Below are positions 15,501 to 27,412 of a stretch of 64,000 nt of DNA, in pieces; the stretch's first letter is position 1, and every line of letters begins with the position of its first letter. The DNA is from Hirundichthys speculiger (lineage: Eukaryota > Chordata > Actinopteri > Beloniformes > Exocoetidae). Below the pieces are notes generated by a model that was not told the DNA's origin, did no database searches, and worked only from the letters and a program-made list of their open reading frames with translations. The translations under genes were made by a program, and so were the position numbers. The stretch spans positions 1,713,986 through 1,777,985 of the forward strand of contig JAGFBZ010000363.1 in assembly GCA_018398805.1 (NCBI GenBank). Direction: 5' to 3'.

Positions 15501-18500
15501 GGCAGAATCCACAACGTTTCATCACAGGTTCGATGTCAGTCTGGACGGATAGAAGGTGAGGATGTGATGCTTTTCCCATGAACCATCACTGTGGATGTTT
15601 CTGACACAGGCTTCAGGCAGATGTTTGAACTAATGTTTGCATCTATAGTCACAGAAAGTTAAACCTCTCTCTGCAACACAATACAAGTGACACACCAGAT
15701 TCAGAGCTGTGTTCAGCTGCATATGATTTCAGTTCATTTGTGAATGGGAGGCATGAAGACTGAATAAATACTTGTGAGTCCTGCCTTTGATTTTTCCTCA
15801 CTTTGCTCTCCTTGATCTCCTCAGTGGTCTTGCCTCCAGCGATTTTGAACAGTGTTGAGTCGGTGCATCATTCCCCCGAGTGTCTGAATGTAAACTGGAG
15901 CCGTATCTTCGCTTTTCCGGTGTCTAACTCAGAAATCAAAGCTGGACACCTGAATTCCCAAATAGAGTTCACAACATACAAGCAGGTAAGCCACTCCCAA
16001 ATACCCATAAAATCCAATGTGTGTGTGTGTGTGTGTGTTTTCAATGTTTCATAAAGTTAAAACTGCTGCTTCCCCAATCTAACAGTCTTTTCAGCAATGG
16101 AAAATGACTCACTGCAAAGATATTAAAAGACTCTGAAGTGCATCCTTCATAATTGAAAATTCAAAAATAGAAAAAATGAAATACATCATTCCTCACAAGT
16201 GAATTCTCACTATTCCTGTTTTCCCTAGCCTGCCCCAGCTGGACGTCCAGGTCAGTAATGTGACAGTGACTGGCTACATGGTCATGGTTTGTCTCTTCAG
16301 ACCTGACACCACGTACATTATAAGGCTTCGCCACCGCTACTGGGGCCCGGCGAGCCCATGGAGCCCATGGAGCAATGCAGCTCAGGGAAGGACAGTGGAA
16401 GATGGTGAGAAGAACAGACAAGCTAATGACTCACTGCAATTATGACAATCACAAGAGGGATGAAACAAATGCACATGCACAGTGTTGTATTTACCAGTTA
16501 TGAAGAAGCATACTCAAAAAGCAAAATAACCCTAAATCATCAAGGAAACATGTTTAAGTTGCCTTTAAAGGCCTTTAAAGGAAAAAAAGTAAGATTCAAA
16601 CGTGGGTGAGCATGAGTATTTTCATCACCGCTGTCAGACTGCCCTTTATAAATTGGAAAATGTGTTACAGTGCTGTATCCGCAGCCTGAAAGTGCATTTA
16701 TTCGTGTTATTGCATAACATATGGCTTGTGCTTGATGGTCGATGAGCAACTCTCATAGTCCAGTAGTCTTAAAGGTGGTGACATGACCTCCTCATTTCTC
16801 TGTCACACAAGTCCTCTGAATGCAATGAAATCTACCAAATCACCAGAGCACATTTTTAGTTTTTTTTGGATGTTAATAGATATCATTTTTTGATTTAAAT
16901 GTACTGCGGGACACAGGCCTGCTCCATGTATAGCCCACAAGTGGAATTCAATGAGGCAAGAACTGGTGCATAACTGTCCCAAAACAATAGCTCATCCTGT
17001 TTGAACAAGGTAAACCGCAGCTGTGCCTCCAGCATTCAAGAAGCACACCTACTGTCTTTTAATATTCTACTCTGTGTTTGGCGAGAAAATCTTGTTAGAT
17101 GCCATCTTTGTGTAATATCAGCTGGTTTCATAGGCCAACAAACAACCTGAGGCTTTGCTCAATAACTTATGACAATGATTCAGCCCTTTGTCTTTTAAAA
17201 TTCTACGGACGTCAGACACATAGAGTAGATGAAGCAAACGGAGCTCAAGTGTGTCACAACAGTCTAAAAAGCAGTCAAACCAGTAACTGCACTTCAGCGT
17301 TTTGACCCGCCCTGTTTAGCCACTTTTTCATGTACTCTAAACGGGAGTCATGTTTGTGAAAAAAAAGTTCCTGCAGTCAAAATGCAGCTTAAGAATGCAG
17401 TTTTAAGTAAAATTTTGCCAACTAATTAATCAGTTTTCTGGCACTCCCTTGGGCCTGCTTCCTTTGTCCCTTACTTTCCTTATCCCTTCGTGTCACATGA
17501 TCTGGCTCTGCTCATGGATCTCTTCTTAGCTGCTCAGAAAATCCTGAGGAGAAACACCATCAGGGGAAAATCATTTTTTTAATTTCTCTTTTGTTTTGAA
17601 TTAACACTATATGGTATGAATAAAAATTATTTGGTTATACAAAGAATGGATGTTTCCCGGCAAGGCATGTAGTACCGCATTTTTTTGAAGCCTCCAAAGC
17701 CCAAAGAGGCATCAGCCTTTCAGATATTTTTGAGATTAAAAAAAAAAAAATTACTATACTATACTACACTACTGAAAGGATCAATCCTGCCATGGCTGTT
17801 ACTGAAGTTGAACACCCAAACTTCCCCCTGGGCTTCCATGAAATGTGGGAAATGCTACCAGAAAACTGCCGTATAATATCTTGAGTTTTGACGGAAGTAT
17901 AGATTTTACTGTGGTGCATTGCTCTGCTTCTCAAACAATCAATACAAAGAAAATCTTGTCGGTACCATCATATTCTCCTCCTCTTACTATTGTTGTAATA
18001 ATTCTCTTCACTTCCCTTCACCAGCTCCATCCGCCGCACCAGTACTCTGGAGGCAAGTGATAAACACTGACATGAATGGATGGAGACTCATTTCTCTGCT
18101 TTGGAAGGTGCGTCTGCGTATGTGTTGAGCATTTTGAGTCATAGTTTCTAATATAAGAATTTCTCATTATCATTTTGAGCGTTCAAGTTTTCAGTTTAAT
18201 AACCTTAAGATGTGATTAGTATTTTCTCACCACCCCACAAAGATTTACTAAATTGTTTTCATGTCTCCCTCAAGTTACTCATTTATTGCTTTGCAGTGTA
18301 ATTTTGGTTTGAGGGCCTAACTGAGGAGAAAAAAAAAAGTTATGTAGTCTCTTTTGAAATACCAGGATTGTGGGATTTAAGATATATCACAGCAGAGTTT
18401 GAGGTTTTACTGACTGTTTTCCCTCACGGTTTGTGTTTTTTCAGCCCTTACCACATTCTCTGGCCAATGGCAAAGTTCTTTACTACAATGTGACTTGTCG

Positions 18501-21500
18501 AACAAAAAGCGCTCAGGTGCTGAGCGATCGTGGGAGCTGCAGAGATTTGCGTCATCCAAGTTTTTCCTGCAACTTGCTTCTCCCTGCCGAATACTGCTCG
18601 TGCTCTCTTACAGCCTCCACCTCTGCAGGAGCGTCACCTGAAGCTCGGATCTGGGCCCCTGGCACCTCTGAAACAGGTGAGGCTACAGTTGAACATTTGA
18701 ATTACGTCAGTTTATTTCATTTATCTGCTGTGACAGACTGCAACAAAGCACAAAACAGCTGTTATATTGTTTAACAACATTCTCCTTTGGTTATTTCCAT
18801 AGGAGACATTTTTGATAACTTTCTAAAGGCAGACAATGTGACAATTAGCGCTTTTATAATTCTCATGGTGCTCTTACTGGTTAAAGTTTATCTTTCTTTT
18901 TTTCTGTCCTGGATGGCCTGTTTGTGATTGTACTTCAGAGAACTGCTTTTAAAGGGTCTTTTCATTGCTTTTCATTGCTCCGACTTCATCTTTCCAAGTA
19001 TGAGAGGAACCATCTATGATGCGACCATGACCATAACAACTGGTAAACTCTAATATGAGAAAACCAACAGGTTTCTAATCATGGCAATGCTCAGTAGTGA
19101 AAGAGGATTATTTAGACACCCAATACAAAAAGAACTCCAGGAATTGGGAATACCTTGCTGTTTAACCTCAAGAAAGTCAAAAAGACAAAAACAAAAAGGC
19201 TTTAATTTGGTAGGGAGGATAAAAAATTAGATTCTGGAGCAATGGAATAAGGTTGTGATCTGATTGTTGTAATGGGAGAATTATATTAATGTTATCTCTA
19301 TTCTTATATATTGTTATTCAGTGATTGTTAGTTTCTCCCTTCTTGTTTCTTCTCAACACACGTTTATGGCTTTTGTGTGTCGTCCTTTGGAAAATGCTGA
19401 ATATTGGGGGATTAGTGGGTGGTCTGGTTTAGTCCCAGGTCCAGGTCATACACACGTCGTAACTAGGTCATCAGTCATAGACCGGGTCAAAAGCAATACA
19501 AGTCCGTGAGGGAAGTTAAGATGTTGTAAATGATCTCTGGTTGTGCTTTAATGTATAGAAAGATGTCTTTAAGTGACATTTTCTCTCATTTTTTATGATT
19601 GGGGTTATCTGGGGAGGAGTTCTTCTCTCCCTCAAACGGTTATAAAACAGTGAGGTAGTTTGCTGCTTCTCAGAGCATCTCAGACGGTTGCACGTGTGTG
19701 TGTGTGTGTGTGTGAACTGCTCTCATTGCAATAAAAACTTTTCTCGAATGACATGCAACAGGAGTCGGTTTAATGATTTAATAATTTTTCCGTATCATTA
19801 GTCCAGACTGAACCTGTTTGAGAGTGACTCATCAGGCGAAGAAGAAAGGTGGATAGAGAGATGAACCCAACATGCCTAATGCCTAATGAACGCCTGAGGG
19901 TTTGCTTCAGTTGGTCAACCTCATCAATATCAGACACGTGAAACAATGTGGTCAGTAAATGATGTGAAAATACTAAGATACCAAGGGCCCTGATCTTCCG
20001 CCGGATCTGCTAAAGCCGCTATTTAGGGATAGGCGGGTAGTGGGAGGGGCGTTCCCCCGCAAAGAACGCAATCTTCCACCTTGCTAAACCCGCTATCCCA
20101 CCTGCGCTACCTGCTATATTATGCATAGGAGTGGTTAGGGCGTTCCACCTGTTTAACCAATCAGTGCGTCAGTAGCCATTGCCTTTAAGAGCAGGTTGCA
20201 CTACTCGCAAACCGCTATGGAGCATCTTTTCACCCAGATCGGAGCTCTCTTGCGCAGCTCATCTGGGACTCTGCTGTAGAGCTTCCTCCTCTTCCTTCCT
20301 CCTCCTCCTCTGCACAGATATATACATAAAAATATTTTTACACAGACAATTCCTATCGGTCTACCTGAAGCGTCCCAGATAGTTGGTGCACTCCCAGTAA
20401 ACACGCTCTGGTCGTCTATGGTTTAACTGGCGAGCAAACCGTTTAAGACGATCTCTGCCATTTTCTCAGGGGTTCAACTGAGGCCAAATCAACGCTTTTT
20501 ATACAAGAGTTAATTTGAGATGTAGAGTCGTTTGTGCACGTCCACATGTGACCAGGTGGATGCGTATTGATGCCATTTGGACGCGCTCTTGTACGCGCCG
20601 ACATTGCGGGTAGCGGGTAACCCGCGATCGCAAGATACCGAGTTTGTGGAAAAGGCAAAAGACACGCCCATTTCCACACCTACAATGTGAGTAAGGGAGT
20701 TGGCATAATGGGTAGCAGCTTTAGCGAGAGGAAGATTGCATTAGCGGTTAGCAGAGGTTCCTAAACCCGCAATTTGCGGGTAGCGGTTAGTGGGTAGCGG
20801 CTAGCCAGAAGTGTACAATCGCCACCCAAATCTTTCTATCGATTACCAGGGCATCCTGTGGACTTCAAAAGTATGAGGTCTGGTCCATTGCAATGGAAAA
20901 TTCAGTCCCTTTACAAATGGAGCAAGAACTTGGTCTTCAGTAGTAAGTGGACTCACTTCAAGTGGGAGTTGGACTCTGCTGTCCTTTCTCATCAGTTCTG
21001 TTTGTAACTTCTATGGACAAAATTTCTTGGGGATGAAGGGGCTCTGGTTTTTGCAGATGATGAGGTCCTGTTGGTGTCATCGAGCGGGAATTTTCAGCTC
21101 TCGGTGGAGTTGTTTGCAGCCGCCTGAAGCAGCAGAATGAAAATGAGTGATTGAAAGAATGAGATTGCGGATACTAGTGGGTCAGTCTGACTCTGCCATC
21201 GTCAAAATAAGATCTTGGTGAAAAATGAATGCAGCTCTGGACAGCAATGAATACTCTGATATTGCATTGACTTATTGAAATGATGATGGAAGCAAATCCA
21301 TGCTAAAATTAAAGCTAAAGGTGGTCCAATATATTTGTATGTGACTTGAAGTGACTAAGACATTTCTGTTGAATGATAAAAACATGACAAGCACTATGAA
21401 AAATGAAATACAGCTAAATTTGAAACATTTCATCATGAAACAGTCTAAATATCATCAGTATGCCCATTGATTTCCAAACCAGAAATCTCCATGACATCAC

Positions 21501-24500
21501 CGGCGGGTTTAATTTCAGGTCAAAAAAAAAAAAAAAAAAGGATCCCTTCTGACCACGGAGATCGAACATCTCCTCACGATCTACTAGATTCCCATCTCAT
21601 GAGTAGACTGTGGAGAAAAAAAAAAAAAACATCTGGTTTTCATACGCAGTCCTGGCTCTGTAAATTGGAAACAAACAGAATCAGAGAAGCTTCCCCTCAA
21701 ACCATAGCGAACCTTTCTCCAGCAGATCACTGACAGGTGGAGGGTTTGTGCTTGTGATGTGTTTCTCAGGAGAGAGGGATTGGAGGGAGGAGGAGTGAGG
21801 AGCTGGTTCTCTGTGTCTTTGATCAAATATTAACCGGCGTGATGTCATTCAAAAATTGCCTACCCTGCCTTTAAATAAAAGCAGTGACTCTTACATTTAC
21901 ATTTACTTTTATTACACCAAGTATGAACCCATGTTACTTCATGCTTTGGATTGTCAACTTGATTTCTTGAAATTCTTTGCATTTCGGGCTTACAGATCAT
22001 TCCAGAAGTTGGATCAAGGGGCAGTTTGAGAGCTAATAACAAGTTTAATAGACCTTTTCCTAATAGACATTTTTTTGGTCTTCCAAATCAATGGGATCAT
22101 TGAGAGACTGAATCAGTGTGCTGTCATTCCTGTTCCTACCAGTTTCATCATCTTGCCTTCTCTGTGTCTTCAGAGCCGCCAGCCCCAAACCTGGTGACTG
22201 CCAGTCCGCTGGGCGACAGAAGCTTGGAGGTTCGCTGGACATCTCCACCAAGTCCACCAGTGAGCGGCTTTGTCGTGGAGTGGTTTGCTGTCAGAGATAA
22301 AACCAGCAGCATCCTTCACTGGGAAACTCTAAATAGTTCTTGTAGAAAGTTGGTCATAACAGGTGCTGCTGCTGCTCAGAAAGTAAAATTAGATTATGAT
22401 CGCCGTTCTGTGAATGAGACCATCCTTATAGTGCCTGTCATCTTTGTCTTTCCTCAGAGGGAGTCGAGCCGCTGGAGCGTTTTGCTGTTTCCGTCAGAGC
22501 GCTGTATGGTGACAGGGGAGCGGGAAAAAACAGAACGCTTCGCATTTACACACGACAAGGAGGTACGACGCCAAGTACTATAAACACTACGGCTTTCACA
22601 CGCTGAACTTCAAAAGTATATCATCAATAAAATAACAAATCATCAATAAAGCGTTACACTCCTGAAATGTAATGCTTTGTGATTTGAAGCAGCACAAAGG
22701 AGTTTCTTACATGTTCAATTTTCACTGTCAGTGCCATTTTAAGGAATATTCTGGTTACTTCTAAGTTAAGTGTCATCTCGCTCACACAGTCCACCATCCC
22801 TACGATTGACAAATACCACCCAAAGTAACTTTAAACTTTTTCACAGTTGTGCTTTGCGACAGACGTGCTTTGCTTTACACACATCATCATCAGTGATTAA
22901 ACGAGCTTCACAGAGCTACAGCGGACATCCTGACAGAAGATACTAAGAGACTGATGATAGTAACGAAGGAGGAGAAAATCAGAGAGTGGCCAAGCAAGAT
23001 ACCTATCAGAGTACATTTTAGACAGTGTAGTGAACGAGGACAGCTAGTTTGTAGTGATAACACAGATAACAGACGTGTTTAGCCTTAATCTGGGCTACTT
23101 TTGGCACTCTAAGCTTAATTACAGCACTGACCAGAGCATATGGGCCAAATGTATCCCAAAGTTCCTGAATTGATCCAAACTTGGGTTTTGGAATATGTTG
23201 TATGAGCCAGATGTGGTCCAGATTTCATAAACCAGTTTTGACAGGGGTTACAGCAAGCATTTTGAGGGCCAGGCGTGGCCAGAAGGTCCAAAGAAAATTA
23301 AGAATTGGGCCATGTCTGGTGGATATATGTCCAGGTTTAGCCACACTCAGCTTGAGTCACCAGCATCAGTCAAAGCCAAATGTAGTCCAAAGAAAGCTGC
23401 AGATATGGACCATGTCTGGGCCAAACATTTAATTGGTTTCTGGGAGGCTCGGCCAATAAAATCCAAAAGAGAAGCAGACTGGAAGAAATGGATGTACTAC
23501 ATATGATAAAAATGGAACAAAACAACACAGCATGTATGTGGTCAAAGAGAAAAACGTGTCTCACTGCCAGCTCATCATGCGATGAAATAAAAATAAAATA
23601 CTAAAACACACAAAGAAACAATTGGACTAATGTTAGCTGACAATTGCATCTAAATTTGCAGCAAAACCCCAAAGGTGACTGACACTGCATGGGCAGACAA
23701 TAGCAGAACATCACACTTTTATTGATTTAAAAATAGCGTGATTTTCTCCATTCAGCAGGGCTTATAAGGAGACAACTCACCACAAAGGCAGGATGTGGCA
23801 GATTAGTAACAATGATAAGGGTTTGCACAGGCCCAACAGATGCCAGACGACACTGGACAATTCAACAAAATGGCAGAAAAACTATAAAAAATGCCAACAG
23901 TTGCTGTTGATATCACAACAATAACAGTTTTTACACAGCTACACATCTACGTGGCTGAGTGTGTGTGAATTTGCAATTTTTTAGAAAGCTGATACAATTT
24001 CCCTAGGTCTTAACTCAATTTTTCGGACCTGTTTTTGTAAAAAAAAAAAAAAAAAAAAAAAGCCACCGAGATACAAAATTACAACTGTCCTCTCAGCCTT
24101 GTTTTCCCGCTACAGTTTCACTGCAGCTGTTTAAAGGGGGCGGAGTCAGCCACTTGACTCAACTCCATTCTGCAGGTTGTGCCTCTTTTAAATTCAGCAC
24201 CACAGCTTTGTGCTTCACATTTCCTTTGGAGCAGTAGAGAGGTCTCCACGGGTCCACTTTCATTAACCCGAACCCGAACAGACCCATGGCTGGCTGAGCG
24301 AGTGACAACTGCCACCGCCAATATCTTTACCTCTTCCGGGTAAACGGACCGGACCCGAGACTAACTGTACCGATTCCGACCCGAATCCGGATTCACGTCT
24401 TGTGAATGGACCCGAAACCCAATCCGGGTCGAGTTTTTGGGTTGTGGGGTTGTTCCCAAGACCTCTAGTGCAGCAAATGCAGCACAATATGTAGTTCGGT

Positions 24501-27412
24501 GGAAATAAAAGTGGGGAGAGACTGGGTAATTCTCCCCTAATAGTCTTGTCAGAAAAATATATGCAGTCAAAAAGAGAAATGTACATTGTTTTCATCAGTG
24601 CAGTTGAAAATTCAAATTTCTCTTCCTTTTGTGAGGGGGCGAAAACATTTTCTTCATCAGCTCACACCTTGTGCCCTGAGGGGTTCTTCTTATGTGCTTG
24701 ATAAATGAATCATCCCTATGATTAAGCAACATCGCCCACACCAAACTACCCCTCCCCCCCATCCATATGATCATGGTAAAGGAACTGGAAGAAGGGTAGA
24801 TTTATGTTCATTGAAACAAACTACAGAATGGTTTGAAATCAGCTCCAGCTGCTACATTCATGCTGCTCTTTATTGACTAAATGTTTGCTGACTCACGGAT
24901 GAGACGACTGCAGTCGCTCAGTCCAGGACAGCGTGTTTTTCAGACAACAGTGTAGAGGATGCGTCCCCTGAGACGGGGCCCTGTTCTGTCAACATGTCGT
25001 GATTCTCATCATCGTGACACCCTCGTTGCTTTGTCGACACAGCGCCCTCAGTTGGTCCTCAAGTGAAAGTGCAGCGCATCTCTGGCAGGGCAGTGGAGCT
25101 GAGCTGGATCCCAGTACCTGTGGAGCTGCTTCATGGTTTCCTCTGCAACTACACGCTCTTCTACAAAACCAGTAACCGGTCAACAAGGAGTAAGTAAAAC
25201 AGACCCGCCTGCGTGCCTGCACTTAAAACACATTTATAAACGTGTACAAGAAAATTAATTTATAATGGGAAATGTCTGAGCATAACATTTTTTGCTTTAG
25301 TGGTTTTCCTGCTTTTTTTTTTTTTTTCATGTTTCAGTGCTTCAAAGTTATCTATCTGATATGTTTTTTTCTTTTAATCAGGCATAGTGGTTCCTGGTCA
25401 TGTTCACCACCACACCCTGGAAAATCTATCACCTGGTAACCACGACATCTTCGTGCGAGCCAACACTGCGGCTGGCTCCGGACGAGTTGGAAACCAGCTG
25501 AACGTGCACATCGGTGAGGATAAAACACACACATACACAATACACAATCCACGTTTGAAAATCATAAACTACTACATCTTATTCTCAACTCTGTTGTGGT
25601 GGCAAGGCTCTGACGAAGTCTCAGTAGTGATGAGTGTTGCCGTTCCGCTCGGACTCACCTCAGTGATGCTGATGGTGATCACCTGCCTGGCACGAATGAA
25701 GAGGTGAGACGCCCGTCTGTCTCGGATAAACGCATATGAACTGCACACAGTTCAGAGGGGGTGTTTATGTCTTTATTTTTTTCTGCTTTGTTAAAAAAAA
25801 AAAAAAAAAAGGGAGAAAAAGGATTTTTTAGAGCATATTTTTTTCTTTTATGTCTATATCTATATATGTTTTTTTTTTTTTCACTTATTTTGTAACGTCA
25901 AGGGTGAAACAGGAGCTGCAACAAAGTGTCCCCAATCCGTCCAAAAGCAGTCTATCTCACTGGAACCCTGACACTAGTTTTGAGGTAAATGGTACTTCTT
26001 TTTCTTCAGTATTTGTTCCTGAATTTCTAAACATCTACAGATATAAATAAATTAAACTAAAAATGAATTTAAAAGAAGAATAAATTACAGGTTCCAGATG
26101 TTTTAAAATTTAGAAATTCCACCCGTGTGGAAGGTGGTGTTTAACAAGCAGGTCGTCTTAGCTGCTTGGCTTGTAAGAAATTTCAGTGTTTTATCTTTCT
26201 TTCTCTTTTTCTTTCTGAGTTATCTTTACAAGCCAGTCTCTGGTGCCAATATTGTATAACAGCCATTCCCAAACTTCAGAATACCAAGGCCCAAAATCTC
26301 CACAGCCCACTGAAACCTTTAATCACAACTGTGATCAACATACAGGACTAGGAACCATGTTCTGACATTAATGTAAGGGGTCAACAAATAAGGTGACACT
26401 TGTCATATTAAGTTAAGATGACAGCAGAATAACACTTAACTGGTTTGTTTTGTTACTTCTTTATGTTTTTTTAATCATGCCATGAATATTTTACAGTAAT
26501 TAAAAACGTATTTTAAAAAGTTCAAGGATTTAAAACATATTTGTTTAATTCTAATGATCTTTCACGGCTGCAGTACCACGAAGGCCCACCAGGGGGCCGC
26601 GGCCCACACTTTGGGAATCACTGTTGTATAAAATAAAAACCAACACTAAGGGTCTTTTTTTCCAGATGATGTGACATTTTTATGTTTAGCCATTACCTTT
26701 TGAAATAAAAAAAAAAAAAAGAAAAAAAGAAACTGAGGCATGATTTCTGTATGCAGAATTTTCTGACTTGATTCCTGAATTGTTTTTGTTCTTTTTTCTC
26801 TTCCAGAGTATGACCCCATTAGTGGTACAAGAGCAGCCTGAAATCAACAACTGTAAAGTCGTTTTCCCTGTTATACTGCAGGATCTTGAACAGAATAAAG
26901 GCTATCAGAACATCTGTAATCTCCTAACATATTCTTCCTGCAAACCCTCGCCGCTCCATGTCGAAATATCAGAGAAGGAATTTAGCGGATGTTCAACCGA
27001 AGCCAAGTCAACCTCAGCCTCTGGTTTTTCCTCCAACCCCTGCATCTACACCACCATCCTCCTCTCTCAAACTCCTGAAAATGCTCCCGCCCCCCTCTGT
27101 CCTTACCCCAGCCACCAACCCAATAAACCTCAGCCCAGCACGGTCCTCGTGGACGACCTGAAGCTGCCGCCAGGTGAACCCAGTGAGTCCTACGAGTCTG
27201 ACTTAAACAATGCCTCTCATTCCTCTTTCTCACTTCCCCACCTGAAGGAGTTCAGTAAATTTAACACGATGCTTTCACATCAGCCCACAGCTGTCACAGA
27301 TGCCATCTCTGGCTGTCTGAAGCCACCATTCTCACCTTTTCACGGCTCTGTTTTTGTGGATTTATCCTACCTTAATGTGCAGTGTGATCCTTGCACGTCT
27401 TCTGATGTTTAA
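9564..27412 (+). CDS. gp130-type class I cytokine receptor, IL-27Ra/IL-12Rb-like, 800 residues
   Basis: Fourteen coding segments join in phase: 9564-9621, 10374-10533, 15371-15555, 15825-15985, 16239-16404, 18025-18107, 18445-18676, 22174-22362, 22458-22562, 25043-25189, 25382-25513, 25607-25703, 25903-25984 and 26807-27412, 2,403 bases with TAA. Residues 1-20 are a signal peptide (start MELNPAVVWTG). Five fibronectin-III domains follow: D1 with paired cysteines (VTCRW, FTCS), D2 ending in PWSPWSN (the WSXWS box), then three membrane-proximal domains. There is no N-terminal Ig domain, unlike gp130 or IL-12Rb2. A single membrane segment lies in 25607-25703 (SVAVPLGLTSVMLMVITCL). Box 1 is in 25903-25984 (VPNPSKSSLSHWNP). 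The last exon encodes a ~200-residue tail with tyrosines including GYQNI and LSYLNV. Such receptors signal through JAK/STAT at the plasma membrane. Domain order fits IL-27Ra or IL-12Rb1, but the tail is longer; the ortholog is unresolved. The acceptor at 15371 was chosen because it keeps phase. Confidence 0.88.
9622..10373. other. Receptor intron, no further feature
   Basis: AT-rich intron between the signal-peptide exon and the first D1 exon. I see nothing else in it. Confidence 0.6.
10704..10790 (-). repeat. 3' tail of an L2-like non-LTR element, reverse orientation
   Basis: Four tandem GACTTA units at 10708-10733 are followed by TTTCTTTATTGTCATTGCAC. Read on the minus strand this is the usual end of fish L2-like LINEs or their SINEs: TGCAATGACAATAAAG followed by a short tandem tail. 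The body of the element is missing or too decayed to see. Confidence 0.55.
11470..12960 (-). mobile_element. Decayed L2-type LINE, reverse orientation
   Basis: On the minus strand, 12560-12859 encodes [13 protein letters not shown], the reverse-transcriptase signature of L2/CR1-type LINEs, preceded by a HVNEESSS block. The adjacent frame at 12439-12669 continues with LYLYMKPG and CPNDIKTWMT, which in intact elements follow the catalytic FADD box. Frameshifts and stops break it. The remainder to ~11470 resembles the downstream coding and 3' region of the same family. It lies in the large receptor intron 10534-15370. The edges are approximate. Confidence 0.75.
12961..14624. other. Receptor intron, continuation
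   Basis: AT-rich intron. The part near 12960-13100 may still belong to the decayed L2 element. Poly(T) tracts occur, for example 14227-14240. No exon-like block was found. Confidence 0.5.
14625..14711 (+). repeat. 3' tail of an L2-like non-LTR element
   Basis: TGTACATGTACAAATGGCAA and AATAAA are followed by three imperfect copies of a GTTCTTGAAACTCTT unit. This matches the plan of L2/UnaL2-type tails (a stem, then a short tandem repeat). Only the terminus is visible. Confidence 0.5.
16017..16038. repeat. (TG)n microsatellite
   Basis: About ten TG units in the receptor intron just after the exon ending at 15985. Confidence 0.85.
16405..18024. other. Receptor intron, no further feature
   Basis: Intron between the WSXWS exon and the D3 exon. 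AT-rich, with a short direct duplication near 16560-16580 (GCCTTTAAAG twice). I see no exon or recognised repeat. Confidence 0.55.
18677..19984. other. Receptor intron with a (GT)n tract
   Basis: Non-coding. A (GT)n microsatellite lies at about 19694-19714. Nothing else is recognised before the GC-rich repeat starting at 19990. Confidence 0.5.
19990..20827. mobile_element. Probable non-autonomous DNA transposon, GC-rich
   Basis: This is a GC-rich island inside an AT-rich intron. Both ends carry related inverted motifs built on 'GCGGGTAG' and 'CCGCTA', for example CCGCTATTTAGGGATAGGCG near the left end and GCGGGTAGCGGTTAGTGGGT near the right. GGGCCCTGATCTTCCGC near the left boundary and the reverse complement of the right boundary (GGTGGCGATTGTACAC) are only partly alike. 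A CAA on both sides may be a 3-bp target duplication. A PIF/Harbinger origin is possible but not shown. Confidence 0.4.
20828..22173. other. Receptor intron with poly(A) tracts
   Basis: Two A-rich tracts at 21522-21539 and about 21616-21630. The open frames here are chance. No recognised element. Confidence 0.5.
23130..23470. repeat. Dispersed repeat family R1, copy 1
   Basis: This shares blocks with 32895-33215 and 51040-51185: 'CAGATGTGGTCCAGATTTCA', 'CAGTTTTGACA', 'GGGCCATGTCTGGTGGAT' and 'GAGGGCCAGG'. This copy is the longest and continues with CACACTCAGCTTGAGTCACC and a second CCATGTCTGGGCCAAACA block. I recall this type from percomorph genomes but cannot name its class. Confidence 0.65.
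24038..24061. repeat. Poly(A) tract
   Basis: Roughly 24 consecutive A residues in the receptor intron. It precedes the GC-rich repeat starting near 24117. Confidence 0.8.
24117..24470. repeat. GC-rich repeat built on 'ACCCGAA' motifs
   Basis: Many degenerate ACCCGAA/CCGGACCC/TCCGGGT motifs in both orientations (for example AACCCGAACCCGAACAGACC) lie inside an AT-rich intron. The look is that of a dispersed fish repeat, but I cannot place it in a family. The edges are approximate. Confidence 0.4.
26260..26623. mobile_element. hAT-type MITE, 364 bp, with intact 8-bp target duplication
   Basis: The left end reads CAGCCATTCCCAAACTT. The reverse complement of the right end reads CAGTGATTCCCAAAGTGT, so the terminal repeats match at 14 of the first 17 positions. 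Both ends are flanked by the same 8 bases, TTGTATAA (26252-26259 and 26624-26631), as expected for hAT insertion. There is no transposase. It lies in the intron between the Box 1 exon and the last receptor exon. The right part holds CCACCAGGGGGCCGCGG, a CTCF-like motif. Confidence 0.85.

Noticed and set aside
15350..15559. Alternative frame of the second D1 exon, using the acceptor at 15387
   Set aside because: Only the other frame gives the conserved FTCS / DFCIS / VRCQ cysteine pattern, and only an exon start at 15371 fits the phase of the preceding donor.
16229..16250. A 22-base micro-exon at the first acceptor before the WSXWS exon
   Set aside because: Starting at 16239 gives one continuous in-phase exon (LDVQVSNVTVTG to WSPWS) without a micro-exon.
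22116..22583. 155-codon continuous ORF
   Set aside because: It is real receptor exon 22174-22362 read through its intron and then in the wrong frame over the next exon; the phase-1 splice junctions give the FNIII sequence.
26982..27233. Reverse-strand and +1 frame ORFs in the last receptor exon
   Set aside because: Shadows of the real frame, caused by its proline/serine-rich coding sequence.
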